A stretch of 64,000 nt of DNA from Promethearchaeota archaeon (GCA_029838195.1 JALGVJ010000024.1:1-64000), one strand, 5' to 3'. Numbered from the stretch's first letter, positions 44,710-53,679 are shown. The notes: generated by a model not told the origin, from the letters alone. Translations and numbers: made by a program.

Positions 44710-46905
44710 TTGATTAATACTGATATCAAGAAAAATATTGAAGAGTATAAGCATGAGATTCAAAAGATAAAACAAAAAATAGAAGAATTGGAACAATTTG
44801 AGAATAAGGATAATAGTTTATTTGAGAGACTGGAATATTTATATCATCAAGTAATCTTTAACATTGAAAAACTACTTACAGAATATTCCAATTTTAGTCT
44901 TTTAGAATTTGATGAAAAAATTATAGAAGAAAAAATAAATTTTCAACACGAACTAGCGCTATATTTTGAGAAATATTTGAATATCACAGAAAAGTTGAAA
45001 TATCATGGAGAAATCCACTACTCTAATTATTTAAAATTAAATAACTTATTATATGAAGATTATGAAAATATAAGAAATCAGATAATTCATGATAACCCAA
45101 CCATCAGATACGATTTTGATACTTTTGAAAAAGAGATTAAACCAAACTTCTACAAAAAATTTATTGATAATTTAGACAAGGCAATCAATAGTTTAGAACA
45201 AATGATTTCGGATCCTAAAAAGAAAGCCTCAGATAAAAATTATTTTTATAGAGAAAATTATGAAGTTTTGGGCGATTTATATTTGCATAAAGCATTACTA
45301 ATTAAAGATATTGAAGCTGATGAAACCAATTACTTAAGTGAAGTCAAAAAAGCATTAGATCGATATAATCAAGCTATTAACTTTGAAAGGCTATTGAAAA
45401 AATTGAATAAGAAATATTTATCATACAAAAAGCAAGATTACATGCGAATATTCAATAATTTTCTTTATATCGATAAATTGGGAAATCTAAAAAAGATCAC
45501 GAATTTAGTAGATAAAAAAAATCATGTGGAAAAAAAGTTCAAAATTTGGGAAAAATTAACCTATAAAAGATTTGATACTAAACCGCTTAAAGGAATGAAA
45601 GATTTTTATCCTCAAGACTTAAGATTAGTAAAGTATATCTTATCTATTGTTGATGAGGTTGCTGAATTATATGGATATGAAGAATTTGAATCGCCTTTAT
45701 TAGAACCTCTTGAAATTTTTGCCGCGAAATCTTCACGTGAACTTGTTAATGAGCAATCATTTTACATTGAAAAATTTGAAGATCAAAAAATAATTCTTAT
45801 TCCAGAATTAACTCCTTCTCTTGCCCGAATGGTTGCGGCTAAATTTCAAGAATTAAAGAAACCTATTAAATGGTTTTCTGTTCCCACGTGTTTCAGATGG
45901 GAACAGCCTCAACGTGGAAGATTAAGAAGCTTTAAACAAGTTAATTTCGATATCCTCGGAGAGGACAGCCTTTACGCAGAGTTGGAAATATTTAACATAA
46001 TTATTAACATTTTGACAGGATTAAATGCCACATCTGCGCAATTTCAGATATATTACAATAGCAGGCGATTCATAGATGCACTTTGCGACCTTGTTATTGG
46101 TATTCCTAAAGAGAAAATGCCATTAGTTTATAAAATACTCGATAAATCCGATAAAATGGAAGAGCAAGAATTTGAAAAATACGTGATAGACACGTTTGAG
46201 GAGGAGAGAATCATCCAAGGAATTTTAAAATTAAAAAATAGCAATAAAATAGAAGATTTATTAAAGAAATTTGATGAGATCCCTCTTGAATTTTATGAAT
46301 CAAAAGGATATGAGGAATTAAAAAAATTGGAAAATTTAATAGAAATATCAGGCATCTCGGAATATTGCTCGTTCTCCTCCAACATCGTGAGGGGATTAGA
46401 TTATTATACGGGAGTCGTGTTTGAAGTGTTCGATACGGGGGAGAAAAATCGAAGAGCGATTTTTGGAGGAGGGCGATACGATGATTTACTCTCTCTTTTT
46501 TCGGATGAGCCCTTATCTGGCATTGGATTCGGGATGGGCGTGCTCATAGTACAATTATTTCTTGAAACTTATGGATTACTTCCCCCCGATATAAAGGAAA
46601 AAGATTATTCGGATACCATCTATATTACTTGCGTGGACGAAAGCGTGGCGGACTATGCCTTGCAAATCGCACGACTAATACGCAAGGAAAACATTCCCTG
46701 TATTATTGATTATCGATTTGGAGGATTAAAAAATCAGTTGAAAAAAGCAAGTGATCTTGGGGTTTTGATCACTTTGATCATTGGACCAAAAGAGAAAGAA
46801 CAAAATAAAGTGAGCGTCCGAAACATGACCACCGAGAAGCAAACCACTATTGTTCTTAAAGACCTCATCTCGGAGATTTTTAGCATTCTTGAGGAGCAAG
46901 AATGA
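44710..46905 (+). CDS. hisS: Histidyl-tRNA synthetase with a ~290-residue N-terminal extension
   Basis: 731 aa versus about 420-500 for most HisRS. The start is TTG at 44710, with AAGGTG about 11 nt upstream. Residues from ~295 are canonical: GMKDFYPQDLRLVKYI, motif 2 around SVPTCFRWEQPQRGR, HisA RGLDYYTG, GGGRYDDLL and a C-terminal anticodon-binding domain (IARLIRKENIPCIIDYRFGG). The extension is helical and charged, opening with a coiled coil (YKHEIQKIKQKIEELEQ) and containing TPR-like stretches (LGDLYLHKALLIKDI). It charges the tRNA-His seen at 326-434. The extension may bind a partner or tRNA. Confidence 0.92.
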   Translation: MINTDIKKNIEEYKHEIQKIKQKIEELEQFENKDNSLFERLEYLYHQVIFNIEKLLTEYSNFSLLEFDEKIIEEKINFQHELALYFEKYLNITEKLKYHGEIHYSNYLKLNNLLYEDYENIRNQIIHDNPTIRYDFDTFEKEIKPNFYKKFIDNLDKAINSLEQMISDPKKKASDKNYFYRENYEVLGDLYLHKALLIKDIEADETNYLSEVKKALDRYNQAINFERLLKKLNKKYLSYKKQDYMRIFNNFLYIDKLGNLKKITNLVDKKNHVEKKFKIWEKLTYKRFDTKPLKGMKDFYPQDLRLVKYILSIVDEVAELYGYEEFESPLLEPLEIFAAKSSRELVNEQSFYIEKFEDQKIILIPELTPSLARMVAAKFQELKKPIKWFSVPTCFRWEQPQRGRLRSFKQVNFDILGEDSLYAELEIFNIIINILTGLNATSAQFQIYYNSRRFIDALCDLVIGIPKEKMPLVYKILDKSDKMEEQEFEKYVIDTFEEERIIQGILKLKNSNKIEDLLKKFDEIPLEFYESKGYEELKKLENLIEISGISEYCSFSSNIVRGLDYYTGVVFEVFDTGEKNRRAIFGGGRYDDLLSLFSDEPLSGIGFGMGVLIVQLFLETYGLLPPDIKEKDYSDTIYITCVDESVADYALQIARLIRKENIPCIIDYRFGGLKNQLKKASDLGVLITLIIGPKEKEQNKVSVRNMTTEKQTTIVLKDLISEIFSILEEQE

Positions 46906-47074
46906 TTTAAAAGTCAGAGGATGGTAAATTTCGATCTATTTATCTTTTCGCTAAATTTTGAAATCCTTTTAGGAAAAAATTTAATAATAAAAGGCCTCAC
47001 GAAATCGCATTAATTAGTACAACTTGGAGGGCCCTCTAAATCAAACAAAAAATAAAACCTTAAAAAATAATACC

Positions 47075-47395
47075 TCATGATTTTCGACTGAAATTAATAA
47101 ATTTAAAGGGATTGCATTTTGTATCTTGGACGAGCAGAATAGCGCATACCAACTCATCTTCTAACCAGTTATTTAAGGCAAAATAATCTTTTTTAGAGAA
47201 CAATTCCTTGTTTTTTTTAATTTCATTCATGAATCTTTTTATCGTAGTGATAACTTGGGGGTATTTTGCAGGATTGGATACTTGAGAGAAAAATTCTCTT
47301 ATTTCCTCCCTTGGAAATATCTGTGACAATAATTTTGCGTGATATTCTCTTTCTAATTTTCGGGACTCCTTTTTATTCATTAATTTTCGCCTCAT
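47075..47395 (-). CDS. Hypothetical helical protein, last gene of the DGC operon
   Basis: 106 aa, soluble, largely helical (REEIREFFSQVSNPAKYPQV, ELFSKKDYFALNNWLEDELV), no recognised family. Its start overlaps the stop of DUF166 by 4 bp, so it is translationally coupled. MNKKESRKLE at codon 6 is an alternative start. Confidence 0.65.
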   Translation of the reverse strand: MRRKLMNKKESRKLEREYHAKLLSQIFPREEIREFFSQVSNPAKYPQVITTIKRFMNEIKKNKELFSKKDYFALNNWLEDELVCAILLVQDTKCNPFKFINFSRKS

Positions 47396-48114
47396 ACCCC
47401 CGTACGGGCTTTATATTCTTCCTTTAATTGCTGAATAAAATTTCTCAAGTCCTCATTTAATTTATCGCTATAATTTTGTTCGATGCTCTCTAAAAAAGAT
47501 AAAATGTGAATGATTCCTGAAATTTCTTTATCACACGTATGGCCAAATCGAGGAGCGCGACATTCATGACAGACCGTTAACACAAAATCTCTCATGTTTT
47601 GGATGGTTAATTCTTTATTTTCCATGAATTTCGCTCCTGCTCCTGAAGATCCACAAGGAGAAGATCGAAGCACGGAAACTTTTTTTATCGTTCTATCAGA
47701 CCCCATCTCAACTTGAAAATGTGGTCTGCCGAAAAATTTAGCAAATTGGTCTACTTCAGGAATCTTTGTATTTGGTTCCAAAGAGCACATTGTTCGGGGG
47801 CTTATTACTTTTGGATTGATCTGCTTGGCTTGAAGATAGAGTCCCCATCCGGGTGTAATGCCTAATATTAATGGTTTTTGAATCTCCGCTATTATTAATA
47901 TGATATCAGGATGACGCACGTAAGATACGTAAAGGTCCCAATCGGGAATATCTAACTCAATATCTTCGTCTAATATAGCTGAAGTTGGAATGTCCGGAAT
48001 CAAAATCCATTCTGTCTCAAAAAATCGCTTGAAATTCTTACATGCCCTTTCTCCATATTTTCCATCTGTTATTAATCCTATTTTCATTTTTCCATGCAAC
48101 TTTCGTTTTTTCAA
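47392..48114 (-). CDS. DUF166-family protein
   Basis: 240 aa. KIGLITDGKYGERACKNFKR opens the domain; SVLRSSPCGSSGAGAKF is the conserved archaeal DUF166 Cys motif; and two later cysteines lie in TVCHECRAPRFGHTC. DUF166 occurs in methanogens and other archaea and lacks an assigned reaction. Cys-rich character and operon membership with three DGC proteins, ferredoxin and an H-protein fit a metal, sulfur or redox role. Met10 (MKIGLITDG) is a better start than the annotated one. Confidence 0.8.
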   Translation of the reverse strand: MKKRKLHGKMKIGLITDGKYGERACKNFKRFFETEWILIPDIPTSAILDEDIELDIPDWDLYVSYVRHPDIILIIAEIQKPLILGITPGWGLYLQAKQINPKVISPRTMCSLEPNTKIPEVDQFAKFFGRPHFQVEMGSDRTIKKVSVLRSSPCGSSGAGAKFMENKELTIQNMRDFVLTVCHECRAPRFGHTCDKEISGIIHILSFLESIEQNYSDKLNEDLRNFIQQLKEEYKARTGV

Positions 48115-48192
48115 ACGATGTGATTAAATATTTGAATAAATTAAATGGAAAAAAACATGCATTATTAATTTTTCAAGGTTTACCCCCAATAT

Positions 48193-48645
48193 TCACGCTA
48201 ACTTTTTTCTTTTCATGAGGTGTATTTTTACACTAATGAAGAATTCATCTACTTTTCTAGCAATTTCTTCAGCGATTATCTCCGCTAATTTCATCCCCTC
48301 TTCTCCTAAATCTTCCCTTGATTTAGGCTTTAATTCGGGATGGGCTTTCAAAATTTCATCTACTCTAATTGTCGCAGCTGCTGGTCCGCTGTATCTTTCT
48401 ACGGCAATTTTGGAACATTCCTCTTCACATCCATCTACGGTAATGGTAGGATGTTCTTTAGCAAAGTTCCTTTCTTCCTGTCCTCCATGACGTTCTAGAC
48501 CTCCCGCTGCGAATAATGGTTGACAGAGAACGATGGTGCTATTCGGTCTAAGCTTCTCTACAACAATTCTGGCGGCGGCTCTACTTAGGGTTCCACCAAT
48601 CAATTTCTCCCCGCTACATGCAATGATTCCCACTTTTTTCTTCAT
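48193..48645 (-). CDS. DGC-domain putative zinc-binding protein
   Basis: 150 aa. GIIACSGEKLIGGTLSRAAA, CQPLFAAGG and the name-giving VDGCEEECSK give four conserved cysteines in the DGC (PF08859-type) arrangement. Basic C-terminus (KIHLMKRKKLA). Fourth coding gene from the operon's 5' side after the HdrA-like, ferredoxin and H-protein genes plus a second DGC gene. Role unknown; Zn or persulfide handling is possible. Confidence 0.8.
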   Translation of the reverse strand: MKKKVGIIACSGEKLIGGTLSRAAARIVVEKLRPNSTIVLCQPLFAAGGLERHGGQEERNFAKEHPTITVDGCEEECSKIAVERYSGPAAATIRVDEILKAHPELKPKSREDLGEEGMKLAEIIAEEIARKVDEFFISVKIHLMKRKKLA

Positions 48646-48649
48646 TTAT

Positions 48650-49078
48650 TTATTCCCCTATTTTATCATCTTCTATTAATTCTTCCACTTTTTTTGAAAC
48701 TTGTTCTGCTAATTTACGAGACAAGGCTTTCGTATTTTCGCCGATAGGAATTATTGAGGGCTCTGGTTTTAAATCTCGGTTATCCTTCACGATGTTGGTC
48801 GTCATGAATTGAGCATCAACTTTTCCCACTTGTTCCATGAGATTATTATAAGAACATTTCAATGGGCATCCATCAATAGCTATTACGTTGTTTTCCTTCA
48901 ATTTTTCTATCACTTCTTTTTTCCCCTTTACTATGAGCGGTAAGCACTCCAATTCTGTTTTTCCTCTTGCTAATTCATTCACTACTATATAGGTCGTTTC
49001 ACGGCCTATACTTCCGAAAACCTTTCCAATTCCGCTACATGGAATGATATATACTTTCTTTTCAGCCATTTTTATCAC
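48650..49078 (-). CDS. DGC-domain putative zinc-binding protein
   Basis: 142 aa. IIPCSGIGKVFGSIGRET, ECLPLIV and AIDGCPLKCS repeat the four-Cys DGC pattern. Its start overlaps the stop of the DGC-lipoyl fusion by 17 bp, and it ends 4 bp before the next DGC gene. The tight packing suggests a multi-protein assembly rather than independent functions. Confidence 0.8.
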   Translation of the reverse strand: MIKMAEKKVYIIPCSGIGKVFGSIGRETTYIVVNELARGKTELECLPLIVKGKKEVIEKLKENNVIAIDGCPLKCSYNNLMEQVGKVDAQFMTTNIVKDNRDLKPEPSIIPIGENTKALSRKLAEQVSKKVEELIEDDKIGE

Positions 49079-49958
49079 TTTTCATTTTATCTAAATGTTC
49101 TTTTTCTTTCATTGCTCTACTTTTCATGTAATTAAAATATTCAGGCCCATCCATCAAGAGTTCACGATCCTCTTCAAAATGATCCAATTCAATTTCAACA
49201 AACCATCCTTTTCTGTAAGGATCTTGATTAATGTATTCTGGATGTTGCTCTAACTCTTTATTTACAGCAATTACTTTCCCGGACCCGGGAGAAATCAATT
49301 GAAGTACCGTTTTCGTTGATTCAAAAGAGCCCACATCATCAAATTGTTCCACGTGCCTTCCTATTTCGGGTAAATCCACGAACAAAATATCATCGGCAGC
49401 ATTTTGAAGATAATCTGTAATGCCCATTAACCCAGTTTTTTCGGCCGGCTTTATCCAACAATCATTTTGATTAAAAAAATATCCCTCTTTTGGAACGGAA
49501 AAATTATATTTATCAATGGTAATGATAAAATATTCTTGTTCAGTAAATATACGCTCTTCTGTTATTGCTTCGGATGATTTTTCTCTAAGATCTTCAAGGA
49601 TCTCCTCCGTTATGAGCTCGACAAGTTGATTACCATCCTCATCTAATTTTAAATTCTTAGGAGGTTTAATTTTAAATTTCTTAGCAATCTCAGGTATCAT
49701 TATCTGTTTAAAAGGTTTTAATTTCCGCTGCTCTATTAGTTTGACGGGACATCTTGTCATGCAGCCATTAATTACGATAATTTTTGATGCGTGCAATAAC
49801 TCTTCATAAGTTTTATCTCCGGAATTCAATAACACAGGGCAAATTAATTCAATATCAGCAACTTTTTCCATGATTTTCAATGCCACTTCTCGGGTAATCA
49901 CGCCTAAAGACTTGTCTAACCCGTTGCATGGAAGAATGCAAAACTTCTTTTCACCCAT
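49062..49958 (-). CDS. DGC domain fused to a lipoyl H-protein-like domain
   Basis: 298 aa. Residues ~1-100 are a DGC domain (ILPCNGLDKSLGVITREV, VINGCMTRCP). Residues ~150-285 match glycine-cleavage H-protein: DDILFVDLPEIG, then ESTK with Lys216 in the place of the lipoylated lysine, followed by SPGSGKVIAVNKEL and GWFVEIEL. No P, T or L glycine cleavage genes are near. H-like proteins carry sulfur intermediates in lipoate-dependent Hdr systems, so this is probably a carrier for a sulfur or metal-thiol reaction involving the DGC site. Confidence 0.85.
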   Translation of the reverse strand: MGEKKFCILPCNGLDKSLGVITREVALKIMEKVADIELICPVLLNSGDKTYEELLHASKIIVINGCMTRCPVKLIEQRKLKPFKQIMIPEIAKKFKIKPPKNLKLDEDGNQLVELITEEILEDLREKSSEAITEERIFTEQEYFIITIDKYNFSVPKEGYFFNQNDCWIKPAEKTGLMGITDYLQNAADDILFVDLPEIGRHVEQFDDVGSFESTKTVLQLISPGSGKVIAVNKELEQHPEYINQDPYRKGWFVEIELDHFEEDRELLMDGPEYFNYMKSRAMKEKEHLDKMKSDKNG

Positions 49959-49973
49959 TTTCTTATCATCTCT

Positions 49974-50270
49974 TCATTTTTCTCTTAATTCTTTTATTAA
50001 TTTCGTGATTTCCCGTTTGTCCGGAAAGCTTAATGCATCAAGAGAACAAGCTTTCGTGCAAGCTCGGCAAAATACTACACAATTATAAGGATTTTTAATA
50101 ATTAACTTTCGTTTTTCATCGTCCGTTTCTTCATAAACGTCATGAGGGCAAAATTTAGCACATTCCAAGCAAAAATTACATTTTTCATAATCAATAGTAG
50201 GCCACCACGGGATTTTATTCCGAGGTACGCCCATGAATGTCTCTTTTTCCGCATCATAATTATTGCTCAT
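49974..50270 (-). CDS. 2x[4Fe-4S] ferredoxin-like protein
   Basis: 98 aa. CNFCLECAKFCP and CVVFCRACTKAC give two clusters; the N-terminal PWWPTIDYEKC is typical of Hdr-associated ferredoxins. Overlaps the HdrA-N-like gene by 11 bp and precedes the DGC-H fusion by 15 bp. Likely carries electrons between those proteins. Confidence 0.85.
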   Translation of the reverse strand: MSNNYDAEKETFMGVPRNKIPWWPTIDYEKCNFCLECAKFCPHDVYEETDDEKRKLIIKNPYNCVVFCRACTKACSLDALSFPDKREITKLIKELREK

Positions 50271-50652
50271 TTTTATCCTTCTCCTCTTCTAATTTTTCTA
50301 ACGTTTTTTTAACGAGGTTTACAGCTTCCTCGGTAGTCATTTCTCTAATATCCAAGGGAATGAGATCCTTTTTGATATCCAAACCCGCTTTTTGAAATGC
50401 ATCACGAAACATCTTATACTGCATGTTGGGCGAGCATCCTCCGATTAAATATTTACGTCCAGGACGTAAGAAATCATCTAGAAAACGATCACCATCTTCC
50501 TCGCATAATTGGGGATGGATGAAACCATATTCCACGGGCAATTCAATTCGAACACGATTAATAAAATCCCAAATATCCATTTTAGCAAATCCCGGACATT
50601 TCCCCGTACATACACACATTATGAATCCAATTTTTTTCTCATCTTCACTCAA
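50260..50652 (-). CDS. Stand-alone HdrA N-terminal-like protein
   Basis: 130 aa. GFIMCVCTGKCPGFAKMDIW, QLCEEDGDRFLDDF, then LIGGCSPNMQYKMFRDAFQK and PLDIREM follow the first ~120 residues of heterodisulfide reductase HdrA (the C-x-C-G, then M-C-x-x-x-G, A-C-x-P-x-x-x-x-x-x-F-R pattern), without the FAD domain. First gene of the operon; a 24-bp palindrome lies in its promoter. Confidence 0.75.
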   Translation of the reverse strand: MSEDEKKIGFIMCVCTGKCPGFAKMDIWDFINRVRIELPVEYGFIHPQLCEEDGDRFLDDFLRPGRKYLIGGCSPNMQYKMFRDAFQKAGLDIKKDLIPLDIREMTTEEAVNLVKKTLEKLEEEKDKNEQ

Positions 50653-50731
50653 CTATATCACTTGCTTTCTTAGTTTCGGAAAAATAAAATGAACCATCTT
50701 ATGTAGAAAAAATAAGATATAATATAAACCT

Positions 50732-50755
50732 ATGCATTAATGTACATTGATGCAT
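50732..50755. promoter_or_regulatory. 24-bp near-perfect palindrome, probable ArsR operator
   Basis: ATGCATTAATGT/ACATTGATGCAT differs from perfect dyad symmetry at only one base pair per half. It lies between the divergent starts at 50652 (HdrA-like) and 50847 (ArsR) and abuts TATAATATAAA (50718-50730). The size and placement fit an ArsR-type winged helix dimer site that would control both operons. Confidence 0.7.
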
Positions 50756-50846
50756 CAAGCATGTTAATTATTTAAAATAAGGTCTATATTTATATTTTAG
50801 TTCAAATTTTATTATCATGAATACATTCACGAACATGCATTGAATT

Positions 50847-51173
50847 ATGATCATGAATCTTGAGAAATTACAGTTGGAAAAACTAAAAGCATTGGCAGAT
50901 GAAACAAGACTGGAAATATTGGGGCTCCTCCGTCATGGAGGTGAATTATGTGCTTGTGATCTTGAAAAAATGTTGGATAAATCTCAATCAACTATTTCAA
51001 GACATCTTAAAAAGCTGGAACTCGCAGGTATAATCGAAAGCAGAAAGGAAGGCGTGAAAGTAATGTATAAAATAAGGGATTTACATGTATACAAGCTCTT
51101 CGCTGTATTAGATCAAATCATTAAGCGAGAAAAAAAATATAAAAAAATTTTACAGATTCAAGAAAATATTTAA
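50847..51173 (+). CDS. ArsR-family metalloregulator
   Basis: 108 aa. LKALADETRLEILGLLRHGG, ELCACDLEKM (the ELCxC metal/metalloid site of ArsR/SmtB repressors), the recognition helix SQSTISRHLKKLELAGII, and a wing (KEGVKVMYKI). It is followed by a thioredoxin-like gene (14 bp) and a DGC gene. It probably binds the adjacent palindrome and is released by As(III), Zn or a thiol-reactive ligand. Confidence 0.9.
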   Translation: MIMNLEKLQLEKLKALADETRLEILGLLRHGGELCACDLEKMLDKSQSTISRHLKKLELAGIIESRKEGVKVMYKIRDLHVYKLFAVLDQIIKREKKYKKILQIQENI

Positions 51174-51186
51174 AATGTGAATAAAA

Positions 51187-51477
51187 ATGTCTAAATCCGA
51201 ACAGAAGGTGGCAGATAATAAGGTTAAGGTAGATATTTACGTGCCGTTAAATGTTTGTGCATGTCAGTGGGAGAAATTCATGAACCTCGTATTTCAAGTA
51301 TTAATGGAATATAATAAATACATAAAATTCGAAACGAAAAATCTTGACTCCGAGGAAGCTCGCAAATTAAATCTTCGTGGGAACAGCGTGGTCATCGATG
51401 GAAAAGAAATAGTTTCGAGCTCCTTTGCCCTAAAGAGGAAATTGCCTGAAATTTTAAAACAAAAAGGATTGATCTAA
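51187..51477 (+). CDS. Small thioredoxin-fold-like protein with CAC motif
   Basis: 96 aa. VDIYVPLNVCACQWEKFMNL has a strand-loop-helix with CAC in the place of the thioredoxin CxxC, then FETKNLDSEEARKLNLRGNS, VVIDGKEIVSS and LKRKLPEIL. The fold assignment is inferred. Between ArsR and DGC in a tight three-gene operon, hence likely a thiol-metal component. Confidence 0.7.
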   Translation: MSKSEQKVADNKVKVDIYVPLNVCACQWEKFMNLVFQVLMEYNKYIKFETKNLDSEEARKLNLRGNSVVIDGKEIVSSSFALKRKLPEILKQKGLI

Positions 51478-51478
51478 C

Positions 51479-51958
51479 ATGGACAATTTAAAAGAAAAAT
51501 TAAATAATATTATCTTAATTCCATGTTCTGGTTCCGAATATCATGGAGAGCTGGCACGCCAAGTAGCCATTCAATTAGCAGAAAATAGTATAATTTCACC
51601 CATTTCATCGATGACGTGCTCAACAATTTTCCTCAAAAACGTGCTATTAGGCAAGGAGGCACTAGTTGAGATTTCAAAAAATCACTTAAAAAATTCGTAT
51701 GTAATCATCATTAATGGCTGTAATACAAAATGTGCGAGTAAAATTTATGAACACCTTGGAATTATCCCAGATTTAACTATTTCTGTACAATATCTCATTC
51801 CAAAACAGCGTATTGATCTTACCGATCTAAATACCTTTAAGTTAATGAATAAAATAAGTAATGTCAAGCAAGAAGATATCGAAAAAGTCAAACAACACGT
51901 TCTAAATAAATTGAAAGAAGCTGGACTTAATCTTGAAGAGTTAGAAATAGTCGAATAA
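51479..51958 (+). CDS. DGC-domain putative zinc-binding protein
   Basis: 159 aa. ILIPCSGSEYHGELARQV, MTCSTIF and IINGCNTKCASKI give the four DGC cysteines. It starts 1 bp after the thioredoxin-like gene. Third gene of the arsR operon; the DGC theme is shared with the divergent operon. Confidence 0.78.
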   Translation: MDNLKEKLNNIILIPCSGSEYHGELARQVAIQLAENSIISPISSMTCSTIFLKNVLLGKEALVEISKNHLKNSYVIIINGCNTKCASKIYEHLGIIPDLTISVQYLIPKQRIDLTDLNTFKLMNKISNVKQEDIEKVKQHVLNKLKEAGLNLEELEIVE

Positions 51959-52150
51959 AAATTAATAATTTTTAATAGATATCTCCCTTTTTCCTTTTCT
52001 TTTTTATTAGATCAATCGTTCTGACCCTCTTGAAACATGCAATTCTTTTATAAAATATGTTAATAATTATCGGTTAAAATATTTTGATATTTAAAATTCA
52101 ATGCTGAGCACTCTTAAATTAGAAGCAAAAAAAAATAATGGAAAAAAAAA

Positions 52151-53182
52151 TTATAGTTCTCCTAAATATAATCCATAAAAAATACCGGATAATACAGAAA
52201 AGAGAAAAAATATTGCCGTATATAAAGCAACACCTTTCCACCTGAAGAATTTACTGTTCGGAAACATTGAAACCACATCATAGGGCTGCCCCATCATGAA
52301 AGAAAGCGCCGTAGATCTTGACATCCCTTTATTTAATAATTCCTTGGTTAAAATGATTTCTACTAGTGTCGGAGTATAAAGAGGTCCGCCAACTGTTGCT
52401 CCTATGAGTATTCCAATATATCCCGTTAAATATATAGAAATAAGTTCATCTGGAAGATAAGCTGCGAGGAAACTAACGATGGCCAAACCTATTAATAAAT
52501 AAGGAAGAATTATTTTTACCATCTGCCAAGTATATTGATACCAATAGTAGACTTTCTCGTGAATGTCTTGTTCTTGAGTTAATTGTTCTGCTTTACCGAT
52601 CCTAACGTTTTCATATTGTTTCTCAATTTCCCTTGCTACTTTAGTTTTAGAAAATAACATTCCACAGATAATTGCAGCTATTGCTGAAAATACAAACCGT
52701 AAAAGCACGAGATCCCAACCAATATAATCACCGGTAATCCATAATGTAAGAAAATTTGCCGCAGGAGCCATTAATAAAAACGTCATTGCCACTCCAATCC
52801 CTGCTCCTGCCATTAACAAACCGGCATAAACAGGAATCACCGAACAACTACAAGTTATGAAAACGGGCGCTAATAAAATAGCAAAAATATAATTTCTATT
52901 TCTTCCACCGCCAAGATATTTAATGATTGTCTCTTGAGAAATGAACACTTGAATAACACCCGACATTAAAAAAGCAAATGTTAAACTAACACCAGCATGC
53001 AAAAAATAATCATAGATATACATTATAGGCACTAGATACCATTGAAATTGAGAATAGTCAACTCCTTTTTCCGGTACAGTCGAAATGACAAGCTGAATCT
53101 TTCCCCATACCAACCACCCTAATATGACTACAAAAAAAGTAATTCCAGCTATCGTACGAATTTTTATTTTTAATTCTGTCAA
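52151..53182 (-). CDS. ArsP_1/UPF0718-type permease
   Basis: 343 aa, about eight to nine hydrophobic segments. The FITCSCSVIPVYAGLLMAG helix contains the CSC motif of the ArsP_1/DUF318 permeases (some are organoarsenical exporters), followed by LLMAPAANFLTLWI. A central charged loop (SKTKVAREIEKQYENVRIGK) faces the cytosol. The upstream thioredoxin-like gene (15 bp away) is its usual partner. Confidence 0.85.
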   Translation of the reverse strand: MTELKIKIRTIAGITFFVVILGWLVWGKIQLVISTVPEKGVDYSQFQWYLVPIMYIYDYFLHAGVSLTFAFLMSGVIQVFISQETIIKYLGGGRNRNYIFAILLAPVFITCSCSVIPVYAGLLMAGAGIGVAMTFLLMAPAANFLTLWITGDYIGWDLVLLRFVFSAIAAIICGMLFSKTKVAREIEKQYENVRIGKAEQLTQEQDIHEKVYYWYQYTWQMVKIILPYLLIGLAIVSFLAAYLPDELISIYLTGYIGILIGATVGGPLYTPTLVEIILTKELLNKGMSRSTALSFMMGQPYDVVSMFPNSKFFRWKGVALYTAIFFLFSVLSGIFYGLYLGEL

Positions 53183-53197
53183 TTTGGCCTCCTCCTG

Positions 53198-53509
53198 TTA
53201 TTTGGCCATTTCCATGACTTTTTTCAAGCCATCCTCTAATTTTTTTTTCGTGGGTACGTGTCCTTGCGAAATTACTATATCATTTGCGATTACCGCGGGA
53301 CCCTGTAAAATTCCATATTTTTCCACGACTTCTTTTGATTTAATATCTAAATGTGAGTATTCAATGTCTCCCAGTGTTTTTCCCATTTTTTCAATGGTCG
53401 CTTCAAGGTTTTTTCTGGTTTTCTTGCATTTAGTACATGGATTAGGTGGTCCTAAAGTATAAATTTTTAATTTTTTAGTAATATTTATTCCCCCCATTTC
53501 TATTTTCAT
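53198..53509 (-). CDS. Redox-active thioredoxin-like protein
   Basis: 103 aa. IYTLGPPNPCTKCKKTRKNL has a CxxC at the end of the first strand, and YGILQGPAVIANDIVISQG contains the cis-Pro segment. This matches small 'redox-active disulfide' thioredoxins that accompany ArsP_1 permeases. It probably reduces a substrate or the permease cysteines. Confidence 0.85.
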   Translation of the reverse strand: MKIEMGGINITKKLKIYTLGPPNPCTKCKKTRKNLEATIEKMGKTLGDIEYSHLDIKSKEVVEKYGILQGPAVIANDIVISQGHVPTKKKLEDGLKKVMEMAK

Positions 53510-53679
53510 TATTGTTTTATTTAAAATTCGAAATATATTTTAAAAAGGGTGATTAATAATTGTAAAAATCCACCTTTATTAATTTTTATGAAAAAGGCTT
53601 CTTAAACTGATCTGATCTTCAAAGTGCCTTTCCACATGAAAAAAAATAAAGTTTCCACTCACTCACCTTTAACCCCATT

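Noticed and set aside
49062-49958. Glycine cleavage system
   Set aside because: Only an H-like domain is present; no P, T or L protein genes nearby, and the domain is fused to DGC.
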